DNA of 64,000 nucleotides from Balneola sp. (GTDB lineage Bacteria; Bacteroidota; Rhodothermia; Balneolales; Balneolaceae): NCBI GenBank assembly GCA_028284195.1, contig JANQSE010000006.1, positions 1 to 64,000 of the forward strand, read 5' to 3'. Shown piece by piece: positions 30,018 to 38,887 of this stretch (position 1 is its first letter; each line of letters starts with the position of its first letter). The notes under the pieces were generated by a model. It saw only the letters and a program-made list of their open reading frames with translations, ran no database searches and was not told where the DNA came from. The position numbers and the translations under genes were made by a program.

Positions 30018-31856
30018 TTGAGCGAAACGCAGGAAGGCACTTCAATAATACATCAGTTACCACCGGAGATAAGTAACAAGATTGCGGCAGGGGAAGTGAT
30101 TCAGCGTCCGTCTTCTGTGGTTAAAGAGCTTCTTGATAATGCTATTGATGCGGGAGCTGATGAGATTAAAATTATTATAGAGCAAGCCGGAAGAACACTG
30201 ATCCAGGTTATTGATAACGGCTGTGGAATGAGCAACGAAGACCTTCCGCTTTGTTTTGAACGGCATGCTACGTCCAAAATCAGTTCGGTAGACGATCTTT
30301 TCCGAATTAAGACACTTGGATTCAGAGGAGAAGCCATGGCATCGATTGCATCCGTTTCTCAAATTGTAGTTCGGTCAAAAAGGGCGGAAGATGATAATGG
30401 CTGGGAGTTTGAAGTAGATGGAGGAGAGGAGAAAGTTGTTAAGCCTGTGGCAACTCAAAATGGTACTTCAATCTCGGTTCGAAACCTGTTTTTTAATGTT
30501 CCTGCCCGTCGGCAGTTCCTGAAAACGGATGTAACAGAACTTCGCCATATTTTAAGAACAGTTCAGTATGCCGCTTTGGCAAATACTAATATTGCTTTCC
30601 AGGTAGCGGCGGATGGAGAGGAAATTTACAATCTGTCTGTTCAAACTTTAAAAGAAAGAGTTTCAGCAATTTTTGGAGCCTCTTACAAAGCCAGCCTGAT
30701 TGAGTTTGAAGAGGAGACCAGTTATATAAAGATTTATGGATTTGCTTCTGATCCAAAACTGGCAAAAAAGAGCAGGGGGGAGCAGTTTTTATTCGTAAAC
30801 GGCCGTCCATTTCAACACAGGTATCTTACTCATGTGATATTAAGTTTGTACGATGCATGGACAAAGAATAACGAATATCCGTTTTATGCTTTGTTCTTCG
30901 AGATCGATCCTTCTAAAGTAGATGTGAATGTGCATCCATCTAAAATGGAAGTAAAATTCGAGGACGAACGAAGTGTGATTCAATTAGCCCGCTCGGTCGT
31001 GAACAGATCGTTGAACGAGCATTTCATGATTCCCAATATCCAAAGAGAAGACCCTACATTTCTGGGAGATAACGAAGGCAAAGGGTTCGATTCCGGGTTT
31101 AGCTTTAACATGCCCGATGTAAAACAAAGCGATAAAGGATTTCAGGTTCCATCCAGGATCAACCGCAACCCCGTTAAGGGAAGGGGCGATGAGTTTGGGA
31201 GTATGTTGTATGGAAGTTTTGATGCAAAACCCGCTTCTAAACAAGATTTTGATCCTGAACGTACGTTCGAATCAGGTTTGTCTAAAGTATCTGATGAGCA
31301 AGGATTTTTTCAGCTTCACAATACCTACATTATTACCCAAACCAGAACTGGGGTTTGTGTAATTGATCAGTATCTGGCTCATAAACGCATCCTTTTTGAA
31401 AAGGCCATTACGGCTACCGAATCAGCACTGCCAAGCACCCAACAGCTTCTTTTTGCCCAGACTATGGAGCTTTCGGCAAGTGATTATGCTCTTCTTCAGG
31501 AATTACATCCAATTTTACAGCAAATGGGTTTTTCGGTTCAGCTGCTGAGCGGAAATACAACAATGATAAACGGGGTTCCGGCCGATGTGGAGATCGGAAA
31601 TGAACAGGAGGTTCTTGTTGCAATGCTCCACCAATATCAGGAATTAGGCCAGAAATTAAACCTTGAAGCACGGGATAAAGTAGCAATTTCTTTTGCTTCG
31701 AAAGCAGCTATTCCAAGAGGAAAAAAGCTTACCTATGAAGAAATGGAAGCACTTGTGGATCAGCTTTTTGCTTGCGAACAACCGTATTTAGATCCCTTAA
31801 AAAAACCCACAATCGTTTATCTTTCGCTGGATGAGATACAATCGAGATTCAGGTAG
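30018..31856 (+). CDS. mutL: DNA mismatch repair protein MutL
   Basis: The protein has 612 residues and is the mismatch-repair matchmaker. The N-terminal GHKL ATPase is intact: ELLDNAIDAGAD, DNGCGM, the TLGFRGEAMASI loop and GTSISVRNLFFNVPARR. The C-terminal dimerisation domain is present, but metal-endonuclease motifs known from other MutLs are altered: DQHAxxE reads DQYLAHK, and the late CPHGRP element reads DPLKKP. The start is TTG at 30018 with AAGAAAGGA upstream. It is followed after 3 bp by the glycosyltransferase gene. Confidence 0.95.
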   Translation: MSETQEGTSIIHQLPPEISNKIAAGEVIQRPSSVVKELLDNAIDAGADEIKIIIEQAGRTLIQVIDNGCGMSNEDLPLCFERHATSKISSVDDLFRIKTLGFRGEAMASIASVSQIVVRSKRAEDDNGWEFEVDGGEEKVVKPVATQNGTSISVRNLFFNVPARRQFLKTDVTELRHILRTVQYAALANTNIAFQVAADGEEIYNLSVQTLKERVSAIFGASYKASLIEFEEETSYIKIYGFASDPKLAKKSRGEQFLFVNGRPFQHRYLTHVILSLYDAWTKNNEYPFYALFFEIDPSKVDVNVHPSKMEVKFEDERSVIQLARSVVNRSLNEHFMIPNIQREDPTFLGDNEGKGFDSGFSFNMPDVKQSDKGFQVPSRINRNPVKGRGDEFGSMLYGSFDAKPASKQDFDPERTFESGLSKVSDEQGFFQLHNTYIITQTRTGVCVIDQYLAHKRILFEKAITATESALPSTQQLLFAQTMELSASDYALLQELHPILQQMGFSVQLLSGNTTMINGVPADVEIGNEQEVLVAMLHQYQELGQKLNLEARDKVAISFASKAAIPRGKKLTYEEMEALVDQLFACEQPYLDPLKKPTIVYLSLDEIQSRFR

Positions 31857-31859
31857 TAC

Positions 31860-32969
31860 ATGAACATCTTAGCTATTGAGCCTTTTTACAGTGGATCGCA
31901 CAAAGCTTTTCTTAAAGGCTTAATACAGCATTCAAGCCATAAGATTATTCCAATCAAGCTGAATTACAAGGGTTGGAAGTGGAGAATGCATGGCGATTCT
32001 GTTACACTGGCTCAGCTTACCAATCAGGTGGAAGAGGATATCGAACTGTTGATGATAAGCAGTATGACGAACCTTCCGGCATTTATCGCGTTAACAAATC
32101 CAAGATTTTCGCATACTCCCAAGATCATGTACATGCATGATAACCAGTTTACACGCCCGATTCCTGAAGGGGAGAGCCGTGATCTAACGTTTTGCTACAT
32201 TAACTACCTGAGTATGCTGGTGGCAGATAAGCTGATTTTTAGTTCTCAGTTTCAGATCGATGATTTGATGGAGGCTTTACCAAAATTCCTGGATAATTAT
32301 CCCGATGACAAACACTACAATACGGTTGAACAAATCAGGGAAAAGAGTATAGTGCTTCAACCGGGTTTGGATTTAAAGCATTTCAACGATCAACCGGATA
32401 CCAGGTCAAAAAACAAAAATCCAGTCATTGTTTGGAATCAACGATGGCAGTTTGACCGGAATCCGGCTATGTTTTTCAGAGTGCTGAACCGGTTGAATGA
32501 TATTGATCTGAAGTTCGATCTGATTCTGGCAGGGGATACCAAACACGAAAAACCGGAAGAATTTGAAAAGGCGTGGCAGCGATATGGCACTCAGATTACG
32601 CATTTCGGCTATGTAGATGACAAAGAGAATTACAGCAAACTGCTGCATTCGGGAGATATTGTGGTTTCAACAGCGACTTATGAGTTCTTTTGTACTCCGA
32701 TTCTTGAAGCTGTTTACTGTGGTTGTCATCCTTTAGTACCTAATGCTTTGCATTATCCTGAGTTAATCCCTCAGTCTCTGCATAATCCTCTTTTGCATGC
32801 TCCTGTATTGTATGATACAGAAGATGATCTGTTTAAGTATATGCGGGATCTGTTGACAAAAAAGATTAAACCGCTTCCGAAATCTTCGCTCCAGAACATT
32901 AACAAGCATCTGGATTGGAATAAAAAGATCAAGGATTATGACCGGTTGTTTGAAGATACAATCAAATAA
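31860..32969 (+). CDS. queuosine-tRNA mannosyltransferase-like glycosyltransferase (DUF3524)
   Basis: The 369 residues have the DUF3524 N-terminal domain (EPFYSGSHKAFLKGL, GWKWRMHG, MYMHDNQFTRP) followed by a GT-B glycosyltransferase group 1 C-terminal half (NPVIVWNQRWQFDRNP, SGDIVVSTATYEFFC). The pattern matches the animal GTDC1/QTMAN protein, which mannosylates queuosine in tRNA-Asp. A tRNA-Q sugar transfer role here is inferred from that resemblance and from queD/queE 7 kb upstream. The gene is cotranscribed with mutL. The sugar donor and tRNA target are unknown. Confidence 0.8.
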   Translation: MNILAIEPFYSGSHKAFLKGLIQHSSHKIIPIKLNYKGWKWRMHGDSVTLAQLTNQVEEDIELLMISSMTNLPAFIALTNPRFSHTPKIMYMHDNQFTRPIPEGESRDLTFCYINYLSMLVADKLIFSSQFQIDDLMEALPKFLDNYPDDKHYNTVEQIREKSIVLQPGLDLKHFNDQPDTRSKNKNPVIVWNQRWQFDRNPAMFFRVLNRLNDIDLKFDLILAGDTKHEKPEEFEKAWQRYGTQITHFGYVDDKENYSKLLHSGDIVVSTATYEFFCTPILEAVYCGCHPLVPNALHYPELIPQSLHNPLLHAPVLYDTEDDLFKYMRDLLTKKIKPLPKSSLQNINKHLDWNKKIKDYDRLFEDTIK

Positions 32970-32972
32970 GCA

Positions 32973-33416
32973 TCAGGTCCCAAATTGCCTGATCTTGACC
33001 ATTGCTACAATCCCGCATAAAACCAGTATCTCATCTGTATGATCGGAGACTTGAAAAGAATCTCCACGGTATTTTTTTGAATAAATGATAGGTTGGTTCG
33101 AACGGTCAGATATTGTCCATCTGGTATAAAAGATATTGAGTTTCCAGATATAGGATTTGCCGAATAACTCAATTTTGGCTTTTGTTCGCATCATGTTAAA
33201 TCCAATGCTTCCGATCTGCTTTCGATTTTGCATATTTATTACAGTTATTGTGCGCAGACGCAGACCTTCCGTTTCAAAAAAGTACTTTTTTCCTGCTATT
33301 TCAACGTAAGAAGTGCCGGAGAATGGCTTATTTCTGATGTCTCCAACTAACTTATGGTCAAGAAAGAGATCGTAATCTACAAGCAGTTTTTCTTTTTTCC
33401 ATGACAGAACAGGCAT
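32973..33416 (-). CDS. conserved hypothetical beta-rich protein
   Basis: The 147 residues are mostly predicted beta strands with alternating polar and hydrophobic residues (FLDHKLVGDIRNKPF, KAKIELFGKSYIWKLN, IIYSKKYRGDSF). The layout recalls tubby/LURP-one-like phospholipid-scramblase folds, but this is only a pattern impression. It lies in the same orientation 9 bp downstream of the M28 peptidase gene, so it may share its transcript. Function unknown. Confidence 0.65.
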   Translation of the reverse strand: MPVLSWKKEKLLVDYDLFLDHKLVGDIRNKPFSGTSYVEIAGKKYFFETEGLRLRTITVINMQNRKQIGSIGFNMMRTKAKIELFGKSYIWKLNIFYTRWTISDRSNQPIIYSKKYRGDSFQVSDHTDEILVLCGIVAMVKIRQFGT

Positions 33417-33425
33417 AACAGAGAA

Positions 33426-34733
33426 TTATAGTTCCGAAATAAATTTAATCATCAACTGATAATAATCCCGAAACTCAGTAAGAGGGAGGGTCTCAGGGCG
33501 ATCAAATACGTCATGATATGCCTGGATTCCTCCTCTGGTATAAATATAAAACCCCGGAATTTGTTTCTGATCAAACATACAGTGATCACTGTTACAAGCT
33601 GCTCCCCGTATTCTGACTGCAGGAAGAAGATTCGCTTCTTGATTTGTCTGAACGAGTCGATCAAACTCAGTGCGATATACTGATCCGTTTACAACCTGTA
33701 TTCCGTCATCTCCTGTTCCTGCGATGTCAAAATTCAGGAAGAATTTGGTCGTGGATAAATCATAGAGAGGGTTTTCAACAAAATACTTCGAACCGATTAA
33801 TCCAAGTTCTTCAGCTCCGAATGCTATAAATACTATAGTGTATTTAGGTTTATTGGTTGAGAAATGTTTGGCAAGACTCAAGAGCATAGCAATACCACTT
33901 GCATTATCATTAGCGCCGGTAAAAATGGCTTCTCCCATCATCCCCAGATGATCGTAATGAGCCATTAGTGTTATTACAGAATCCGTTCGTTCACCTTCTA
34001 CATAACCTATTACATTTTGTGTCTCATGATTCTCAAAAAATTTATTTTGTACATCTACTTTAATCTTTTGAATGGGTTTTGAAAGGGCAGAGGAAGAAAC
34101 TATAAAAGATGCTTTTCCTTCTACTCGTGTTGAACCGCTCCACGTTAGCTTAGACTCGGTAAACTCGATAAAACCGGCAGAAGGGTTTCGACTGAAGCCA
34201 TACTTTAGGAATCCGAGAATGCTGTTAAACCTATCGCTTTCTGTTTTTTTAAGTTCTGTGATTTCTTTGATTTCATAAGGAAGTAAAACAGTGAATTTGT
34301 CCGGAATCTCGATTAGTTTGCTTCTGAATTTGTCATTGCTGAGTATGTCATCAGCAGTTAGCTCAACTACTTCAAAGGTTCCTTGAACAGAAGGTGAACC
34401 TGGTTCTACTAAGAAATCTTTCCCGGCAGTTAGTTTTTTACCATTAATAGAAAGTTGAATCTGCTTAGGAAACGTATTTATCGAGATGTTGAAGCTTTGA
34501 AAGTAATTGTCCTCGAATGATAAAAGTCCAAAACGTTCAAATTCTTTTTTAATGAACTCTGCAGCTTTCTTGTCTCCGTTTTTTACATATCCGCGGCCAT
34601 AGAAATCGTCTGAAGCCAGAGTATTGACTACCTCTCTAGCGTATTCAGTCTGAAAAGCATACAGATACTGTGGAATTCCAAACAAGTTAAAAGGGAAGAG
34701 TAAAAGAAGAATCTTAGAACGGAGCGTCTTCAT
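33426..34733 (-). CDS. exported M28-family metallopeptidase
   Basis: The ATG at 34733 gives 435 residues with a signal peptide (SKILLLLFPFNLFGIPQYLYA); the longer ORF-track start lies inside dnaB. The M28 zinc-aminopeptidase domain occupies the C-terminal half. Ligand motifs are MAHYDHLG, TGANDNASGIAML, FGAEELGLIGS and the late SDHCMFDQKQIPGFYIY. It is expected to be periplasmic or secreted. Its start overlaps the 3' end of dnaB by 20 bp, which implies coupled expression. Confidence 0.92.
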   Translation of the reverse strand: MKTLRSKILLLLFPFNLFGIPQYLYAFQTEYAREVVNTLASDDFYGRGYVKNGDKKAAEFIKKEFERFGLLSFEDNYFQSFNISINTFPKQIQLSINGKKLTAGKDFLVEPGSPSVQGTFEVVELTADDILSNDKFRSKLIEIPDKFTVLLPYEIKEITELKKTESDRFNSILGFLKYGFSRNPSAGFIEFTESKLTWSGSTRVEGKASFIVSSSALSKPIQKIKVDVQNKFFENHETQNVIGYVEGERTDSVITLMAHYDHLGMMGEAIFTGANDNASGIAMLLSLAKHFSTNKPKYTIVFIAFGAEELGLIGSKYFVENPLYDLSTTKFFLNFDIAGTGDDGIQVVNGSVYRTEFDRLVQTNQEANLLPAVRIRGAACNSDHCMFDQKQIPGFYIYTRGGIQAYHDVFDRPETLPLTEFRDYYQLMIKFISEL

Positions 34734-36249
34734 CAGGTGCAGGGTTATGTGGAAGTGGAGGAGGCCCTGAATCACCGAGATCAGAATTGCCTGGAAGAGT
34801 GGCTCTACCCTGGGGCTCGCCAAAAAATCCACCGGTATCAGCGGTAGTTAAGTTCTCAAAACGGGCATAATCCTTAACGAAATAGTGCATTTTGCTACCC
34901 ACAGGTCCGTTTCTCTGCTTTCCGACAATTACTTCAGCAAGCCCGGCAGTGGATTGACCTTCCTCTGTAGTTGTGATGCCGTAATATTCAGGGCGATATA
35001 AAAACATTACCACGTCGGCATCCTGCTCAATAGAGCCCGATTCGCGGAGGTCACTAAGCTGAGGCCGTTTATCACCACCACGCTGCTCAACAGCACGGCT
35101 TAGCTGAGAAAGAGCGATTACTGGAACATCCAGTTCTTTTGCGAGGGATTTAAGTCCCCTTGAGATCGAAGCAATTTCCTGTTCGCGATTGCCGGAGTCT
35201 TTTGTATTTCCCTGCATTAATTGAAGGTAATCAATAATTATTAAACCAATATCGTGTTCACTTTTTAACCTTCGGCATTTGGTGCGTAATTCCATCAAAG
35301 TGATAGCCGGAGTATCATCAATAAAGATATCGGCTTCATGAAGGCTGCTTGCCGCATCAATAAGCTGCTTAAAACTTTCATCGTTCAATGTTCCTTTACG
35401 GGCTTCATCAGCACGTATCCGGGCTTCCATGGTTAACAGCCTTTGCACTAACGATTGATTAGACATTTCCAGGCTAAAGATGGCTACGGAAGTACGAAGT
35501 TTTTCATCATGATGCATGGCGGCATTTCTTGCAGCAGTCAATACAAAGGCTGTTTTACCCATCGAAGGGCGGGCGGCAATAATCACTAAATCACCTTTTT
35601 GCCATCCGGCTGTTAACTGGTCAACAGCTAAACCTGCAGGGACCCCGGTAATTCCACCTTCTTTTCCACGCATATCTTCGAGGTATTCAAGGGTATCTTT
35701 TAGTATTTCGGAAACAGGCTTGGAAGCATTCTTTGTTTTGTTATTGGCTAAGTCAAAGATCTTTTGTTCTGCATCGTCAAGAACATCATATGCATCAGAA
35801 GCAGTGTCGTAAGAATTCTTGATCACATCCGTGCAATTCAGAATTAAATTACGTTTTACCGCCTTTTCAATGATGATCTGGGAATGATATTCAATGTTGG
35901 CAGCCGAACTTACCGAGCGTGTCAGGTCAGATAGGTAGGAGGGGCCACCGCAAATGTCCAGCAGGTTATTGTCTCTTAATTCGTTTTCGACGGTTAAAAG
36001 ATCCAGCGGATTATCTCTTTGCGAAAGGTTGTATAATGTTTCAAAGATATGGCGGTGTGCGGGTTTATAGAAATCATCAGCTGTAAGCATTCCAAAAGCA
36101 ATTACAGCAGCCCCGTTTTCAATCAGCATAGCTCCCAGAACGGCTTCCTCAACCTCAACAGCCTGGGGAGGAATCCGCCCTTCCTGTTCAAGAACTTTGG
36201 CAGCCTCTGCGTAATTATCTTTTTTGTATGCTGAACTGTTTGTTGCCAT
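34714..36249 (-). CDS. dnaB: replicative DNA helicase DnaB
   Basis: This hexameric 5'-3' helicase drives the replication fork. The 511 residues contain the N-terminal helical domain (PPQAVEVEEAVLGAMLIE), the RecA-like C-terminal domain with Walker A ARPSMGKTAF, Walker B region LIIIDYLQLMQG and the arginine-finger segment YRPEYYG. A glycine- and proline-rich tail ends DEDAPF. The upstream 221-bp gap holds DnaA-box-like 9-mers. Confidence 0.97.
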   Translation of the reverse strand: MATNSSAYKKDNYAEAAKVLEQEGRIPPQAVEVEEAVLGAMLIENGAAVIAFGMLTADDFYKPAHRHIFETLYNLSQRDNPLDLLTVENELRDNNLLDICGGPSYLSDLTRSVSSAANIEYHSQIIIEKAVKRNLILNCTDVIKNSYDTASDAYDVLDDAEQKIFDLANNKTKNASKPVSEILKDTLEYLEDMRGKEGGITGVPAGLAVDQLTAGWQKGDLVIIAARPSMGKTAFVLTAARNAAMHHDEKLRTSVAIFSLEMSNQSLVQRLLTMEARIRADEARKGTLNDESFKQLIDAASSLHEADIFIDDTPAITLMELRTKCRRLKSEHDIGLIIIDYLQLMQGNTKDSGNREQEIASISRGLKSLAKELDVPVIALSQLSRAVEQRGGDKRPQLSDLRESGSIEQDADVVMFLYRPEYYGITTTEEGQSTAGLAEVIVGKQRNGPVGSKMHYFVKDYARFENLTTADTGGFFGEPQGRATLPGNSDLGDSGPPPLPHNPAPDEDAPF

Positions 36250-36451
36250 CTAATTATAAAATTCTAAAAAGAAGTCATCCTGAATTTGTTTCTCCACATG
36301 TGTCCTTTGCATAAAATCTCATAAAAAACTGTGATAGAAGTCCTTAGCGATTTATTCGATAAAATCAGTGGGAAAGTCTCGAATTTGATTCGGGATGATT
36401 CAGGAATTTAGCTATTTCTTATGCGATGAACTTGTGAACTTTCACACAACC

Positions 36452-36470
36452 TTTCCACAAGTTATCCACA
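36452..36470 (+). promoter_or_regulatory. tandem DnaA-box-like sites upstream of dnaB
   Basis: TTTCCACAA and the exact consensus TTATCCACA are spaced 10 bp apart at the far end of the gap upstream of dnaB. One consensus box is not rare by chance in 64 kb, so DnaA control of dnaB is only a suggestion. Confidence 0.35.
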
Positions 36471-37283
36471 TTACGGTTTTCCATCTAGTTCATCGTATCG
36501 AGAGCGAAGTTTCTGTACATCTTCCCAACACGGCCTTTTCCATTGGGGATTTCTTAAAAGAGCGGCAGGGTGGTAGGTAACCATCAGTTCTCTTCCATGG
36601 AACTCATGAAATTTCTGGCGCATACTTTTTAAGGAAGCATCTTTGGCAAGCAGGGTGGTAGCTGAAATTCGCCCAACGCATAAGATGAGCTTAGGATTCA
36701 CAAGCTCAATCTGCCTTAAAAGGTATGGGAGGCTTCTTTTTCGCTCTTCGGGCTTTGGGTCACGATTATCCGGAGGGCGGTGTTTTAAGATGTTAGCGAT
36801 ATAGATCTGATCGCGATTAAAGCTGATGGCAGCCATAATTTTATCCAGAAGTTTTCCGGCCTGGCCGACAAAAGGTTCTCCCTGCCTGTCTTCATTGAAA
36901 CCCGGAGCTTCTCCAACAATCATCAGGTCTGCGTCAGGGTTTCCAATTCCAAATACAAGATTCGTATTGGGTAAATCAGTTTTCAACACTTCTGTGGCCT
37001 CACATAGAGCTCTCAATTCTTCTAAAGAATCACATTTTGCAATAAGATCTGATTCTGTTAACTGCGGTTGTTTGTTTTGAGCAGAATAAGCTGGTTTCGG
37101 CTCTTGAACAGAATCAACAGACTTGGCTGAATCAGTTTTTTCCGGCGGTATTTCTTTTGCAGGGGATGAGCTTAGAGCTTCTTCGTTTTTGTCAGAGCTA
37201 ACATCAAAATCTCCAAATAATTCCCGCTGCTGATTCAGCAGCCGTATAGTACGGGAAACAAGATCATTTTTTTGTTTGCTCAT
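36471..37283 (-). CDS. uracil-DNA glycosylase family 4-like protein
   Basis: The 270 residues have a low-complexity N-terminal extension of about 80 residues. The UDG domain carries the catalytic motif GEAPGFNEDRQGEPFVGQAG and motif 2 HPAALLRNP. The family-4 signature KCRPPxNRxPxxxE...C reads KHRPPDNRDPKPEERKRS, so two cysteines that bind the 4Fe-4S cluster in characterised family-4 enzymes are H and S here. It is probably a uracil-excising enzyme that has lost or changed the cluster. It overlaps the mtaB stop by 4 bp. Confidence 0.88.
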   Translation of the reverse strand: MSKQKNDLVSRTIRLLNQQRELFGDFDVSSDKNEEALSSSPAKEIPPEKTDSAKSVDSVQEPKPAYSAQNKQPQLTESDLIAKCDSLEELRALCEATEVLKTDLPNTNLVFGIGNPDADLMIVGEAPGFNEDRQGEPFVGQAGKLLDKIMAAISFNRDQIYIANILKHRPPDNRDPKPEERKRSLPYLLRQIELVNPKLILCVGRISATTLLAKDASLKSMRQKFHEFHGRELMVTYHPAALLRNPQWKRPCWEDVQKLRSRYDELDGKP

Positions 37284-38617
37284 AACTCAACCAGTTCCGA
37301 AATGGTTTGATCCTCTTTTATGAAACTATCAGGGAGCTTCCCGAAATAATGCCCTTTGTTAGAAAGGGTTTTTAATTCCACATTCTGAATAGTATTTGCC
37401 AGCCGATGATTGAAAGGAACAGCAACCCGAACGTAGTTATTTGTCCAGCCATACATAAAACCATCTTTATTTGATTCTTCGAACAAAGTGGGACGATATT
37501 GACCTTTAAACCGGGAATCGAATTCAAAGCGTTTTTTTTGAGACAACCTTCTAAGCTTGTGAGTACGTTTTCTTCGTTCTTGCTTTGCTACTACAGGCTG
37601 TAACGCCAGGGCGTGTGTGTTGGGCCGTTCTGAGTAAGTAAACACGTGCAGATAAGAAACATCCAGCGAATCAATAAAGTCGAAAGATTCCTGGAAAAGC
37701 TCCTTGGTTTCTCCGGGATGACCGGTAATTACGTCCACACCGATACACGCATCCGGCATCAGCTCTCTTATTAATTCAACTCTGCTTTTGTACAGATCAG
37801 ATCGATATCTGCGGCGCATTAATTTCAGCATTTCATCAGAGCCGCTTTGCAGAGGAATATGAAAATGTGGTTGAAGTTTCCTGGAAGCAGCTGCAAGCTT
37901 GATAATTTCCTCAGTGAGCAGGTTGGGTTCTATGGAAGAAACTCTCAGGCGTTCTAATCCTTTCACCTCTTCCAGAGCTTTAAGAAGCTGGTAGAAATTC
38001 TCGTCAGTTCCATAGCCAAAATCACCTGAATTAACTCCGGTGATGATAATTTCTTTAAACCCTTCTTGTACCAGTTGTTCTGCATTTCTTACCACAGTGG
38101 CAATCTTCGGGCTTCGGCTTTCTCCTCGGGCCAAAGGAATGGTGCAGAACGAGCATTTATAATTACAACCATCCTGAACTTTCAGAAAGGCACGGGTTCG
38201 GTCATCAGATGAAAAGGCATTATGAAAATCCACCGCCTCATTCACATCGGTGTTGTGGATGATGGTTTTTTCCTGCTTTACAAAATCATCAAACAGGTCA
38301 AGCAGTTTAAATTTATCTTTGGCTCCCAGAACAACATCCACACCTTCAATCCGGGCAATTTCTTCTGGTTCTAATTGGGCATAGCAACCAACCACCGCAA
38401 CAAAAGCGTCTGGGTTTCTTCGTAGTGCCTGACGGACAGTTTTTCTGCAGGCTGAATTTGCATCCAGTGTTACCGAGCAGGTGTTGATCACATATACATC
38501 TGCCTTTTCATCAAACTCTTTAAGTTCAAATCCTTCCGTTTCAAAATCCCGCCTCATGGAAGAGGTTTCCGAGAAATTGAGTTTACATCCTAAGGTTTCA
38601 AAGGCGGCACTTTTCAT
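37280..38617 (-). CDS. mtaB: tRNA t6A37 methylthiotransferase MtaB
   Basis: This radical-SAM methylthiotransferase adds the 2-methylthio group to t6A37 of tRNA. The 445 residues contain the N-terminal UPF0004 domain with its three cysteines (TLGCKLNFSE, NTCSVT, VVGCYAQ), the radical-SAM CX3CX2C (CNYKCSFCTIP) and a C-terminal TRAM-like end. The GCKLN start favours the MtaB subgroup over MiaB or RimO. It is the first core gene beyond the end of the cassette array and reads in the same direction as the cassettes. Confidence 0.93.
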   Translation of the reverse strand: MKSAAFETLGCKLNFSETSSMRRDFETEGFELKEFDEKADVYVINTCSVTLDANSACRKTVRQALRRNPDAFVAVVGCYAQLEPEEIARIEGVDVVLGAKDKFKLLDLFDDFVKQEKTIIHNTDVNEAVDFHNAFSSDDRTRAFLKVQDGCNYKCSFCTIPLARGESRSPKIATVVRNAEQLVQEGFKEIIITGVNSGDFGYGTDENFYQLLKALEEVKGLERLRVSSIEPNLLTEEIIKLAAASRKLQPHFHIPLQSGSDEMLKLMRRRYRSDLYKSRVELIRELMPDACIGVDVITGHPGETKELFQESFDFIDSLDVSYLHVFTYSERPNTHALALQPVVAKQERRKRTHKLRRLSQKKRFEFDSRFKGQYRPTLFEESNKDGFMYGWTNNYVRVAVPFNHRLANTIQNVELKTLSNKGHYFGKLPDSFIKEDQTISELVEL

Positions 38618-38696
38618 GGCACCAAAGATAAGGAGAATTGGAAGGGGATGCAGGGGTTAATTTTAGAGTATAGAAAGAAGAGCGGAGCGAATTCAT
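38618..38696 (-). repeat. array-end remnant with cassette leader
   Basis: Beyond the last attC (minus strand) a single truncated cassette leader is seen: TTGAAGATGAA followed by the loop TTCGCTCCGCTC and TTC. It then runs into unique sequence before mtaB. No second core site follows, so this marks the distal end of the array. The 307-bp stretch between mtaB and the membrane-protein gene otherwise holds only attC-e. Confidence 0.6.
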
Positions 38697-38887
38697 CTTC
38701 AACGGTTTGTATAAGAATAGTAAGGGATTAAAAATGTACTTACTATCGGTTTAGCACTTAGCCAAATTTACAATTTTACCGTTATTTTTCTTTAAACCGT
38801 CAAATTGAAAATTTGGAGGACTTTGTTATTATGCACCAACTTTGGGTTTGGCACTTAACCCTTATTATTTTTATACCTTGTTGCCAG
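38697..38887 (-). other. attC-like site e (end of cassette 5)
   Basis: This is an imperfect palindrome of about 190 bp that starts soon after the stop of the cassette-5 gene. Arms TATAAGAATAGTAAGGG and CCCTTATTATTTTTATA lie inside core sites CTGGCAAC (R'') and GTTGAAG (R') on minus. It is long for an attC, with a second inner AT-rich inverted region. Confidence 0.65.

Noticed and set aside
34734-34832. Longer M28 peptidase start inside dnaB
   Set aside because: It would hide the clear signal peptide, which begins at the ATG at 34733.
36250-36470. Chromosome origin oriC
   Set aside because: Only one consensus DnaA box and one near match, no AT-rich unwinding region of note and no dnaA or dnaN nearby.
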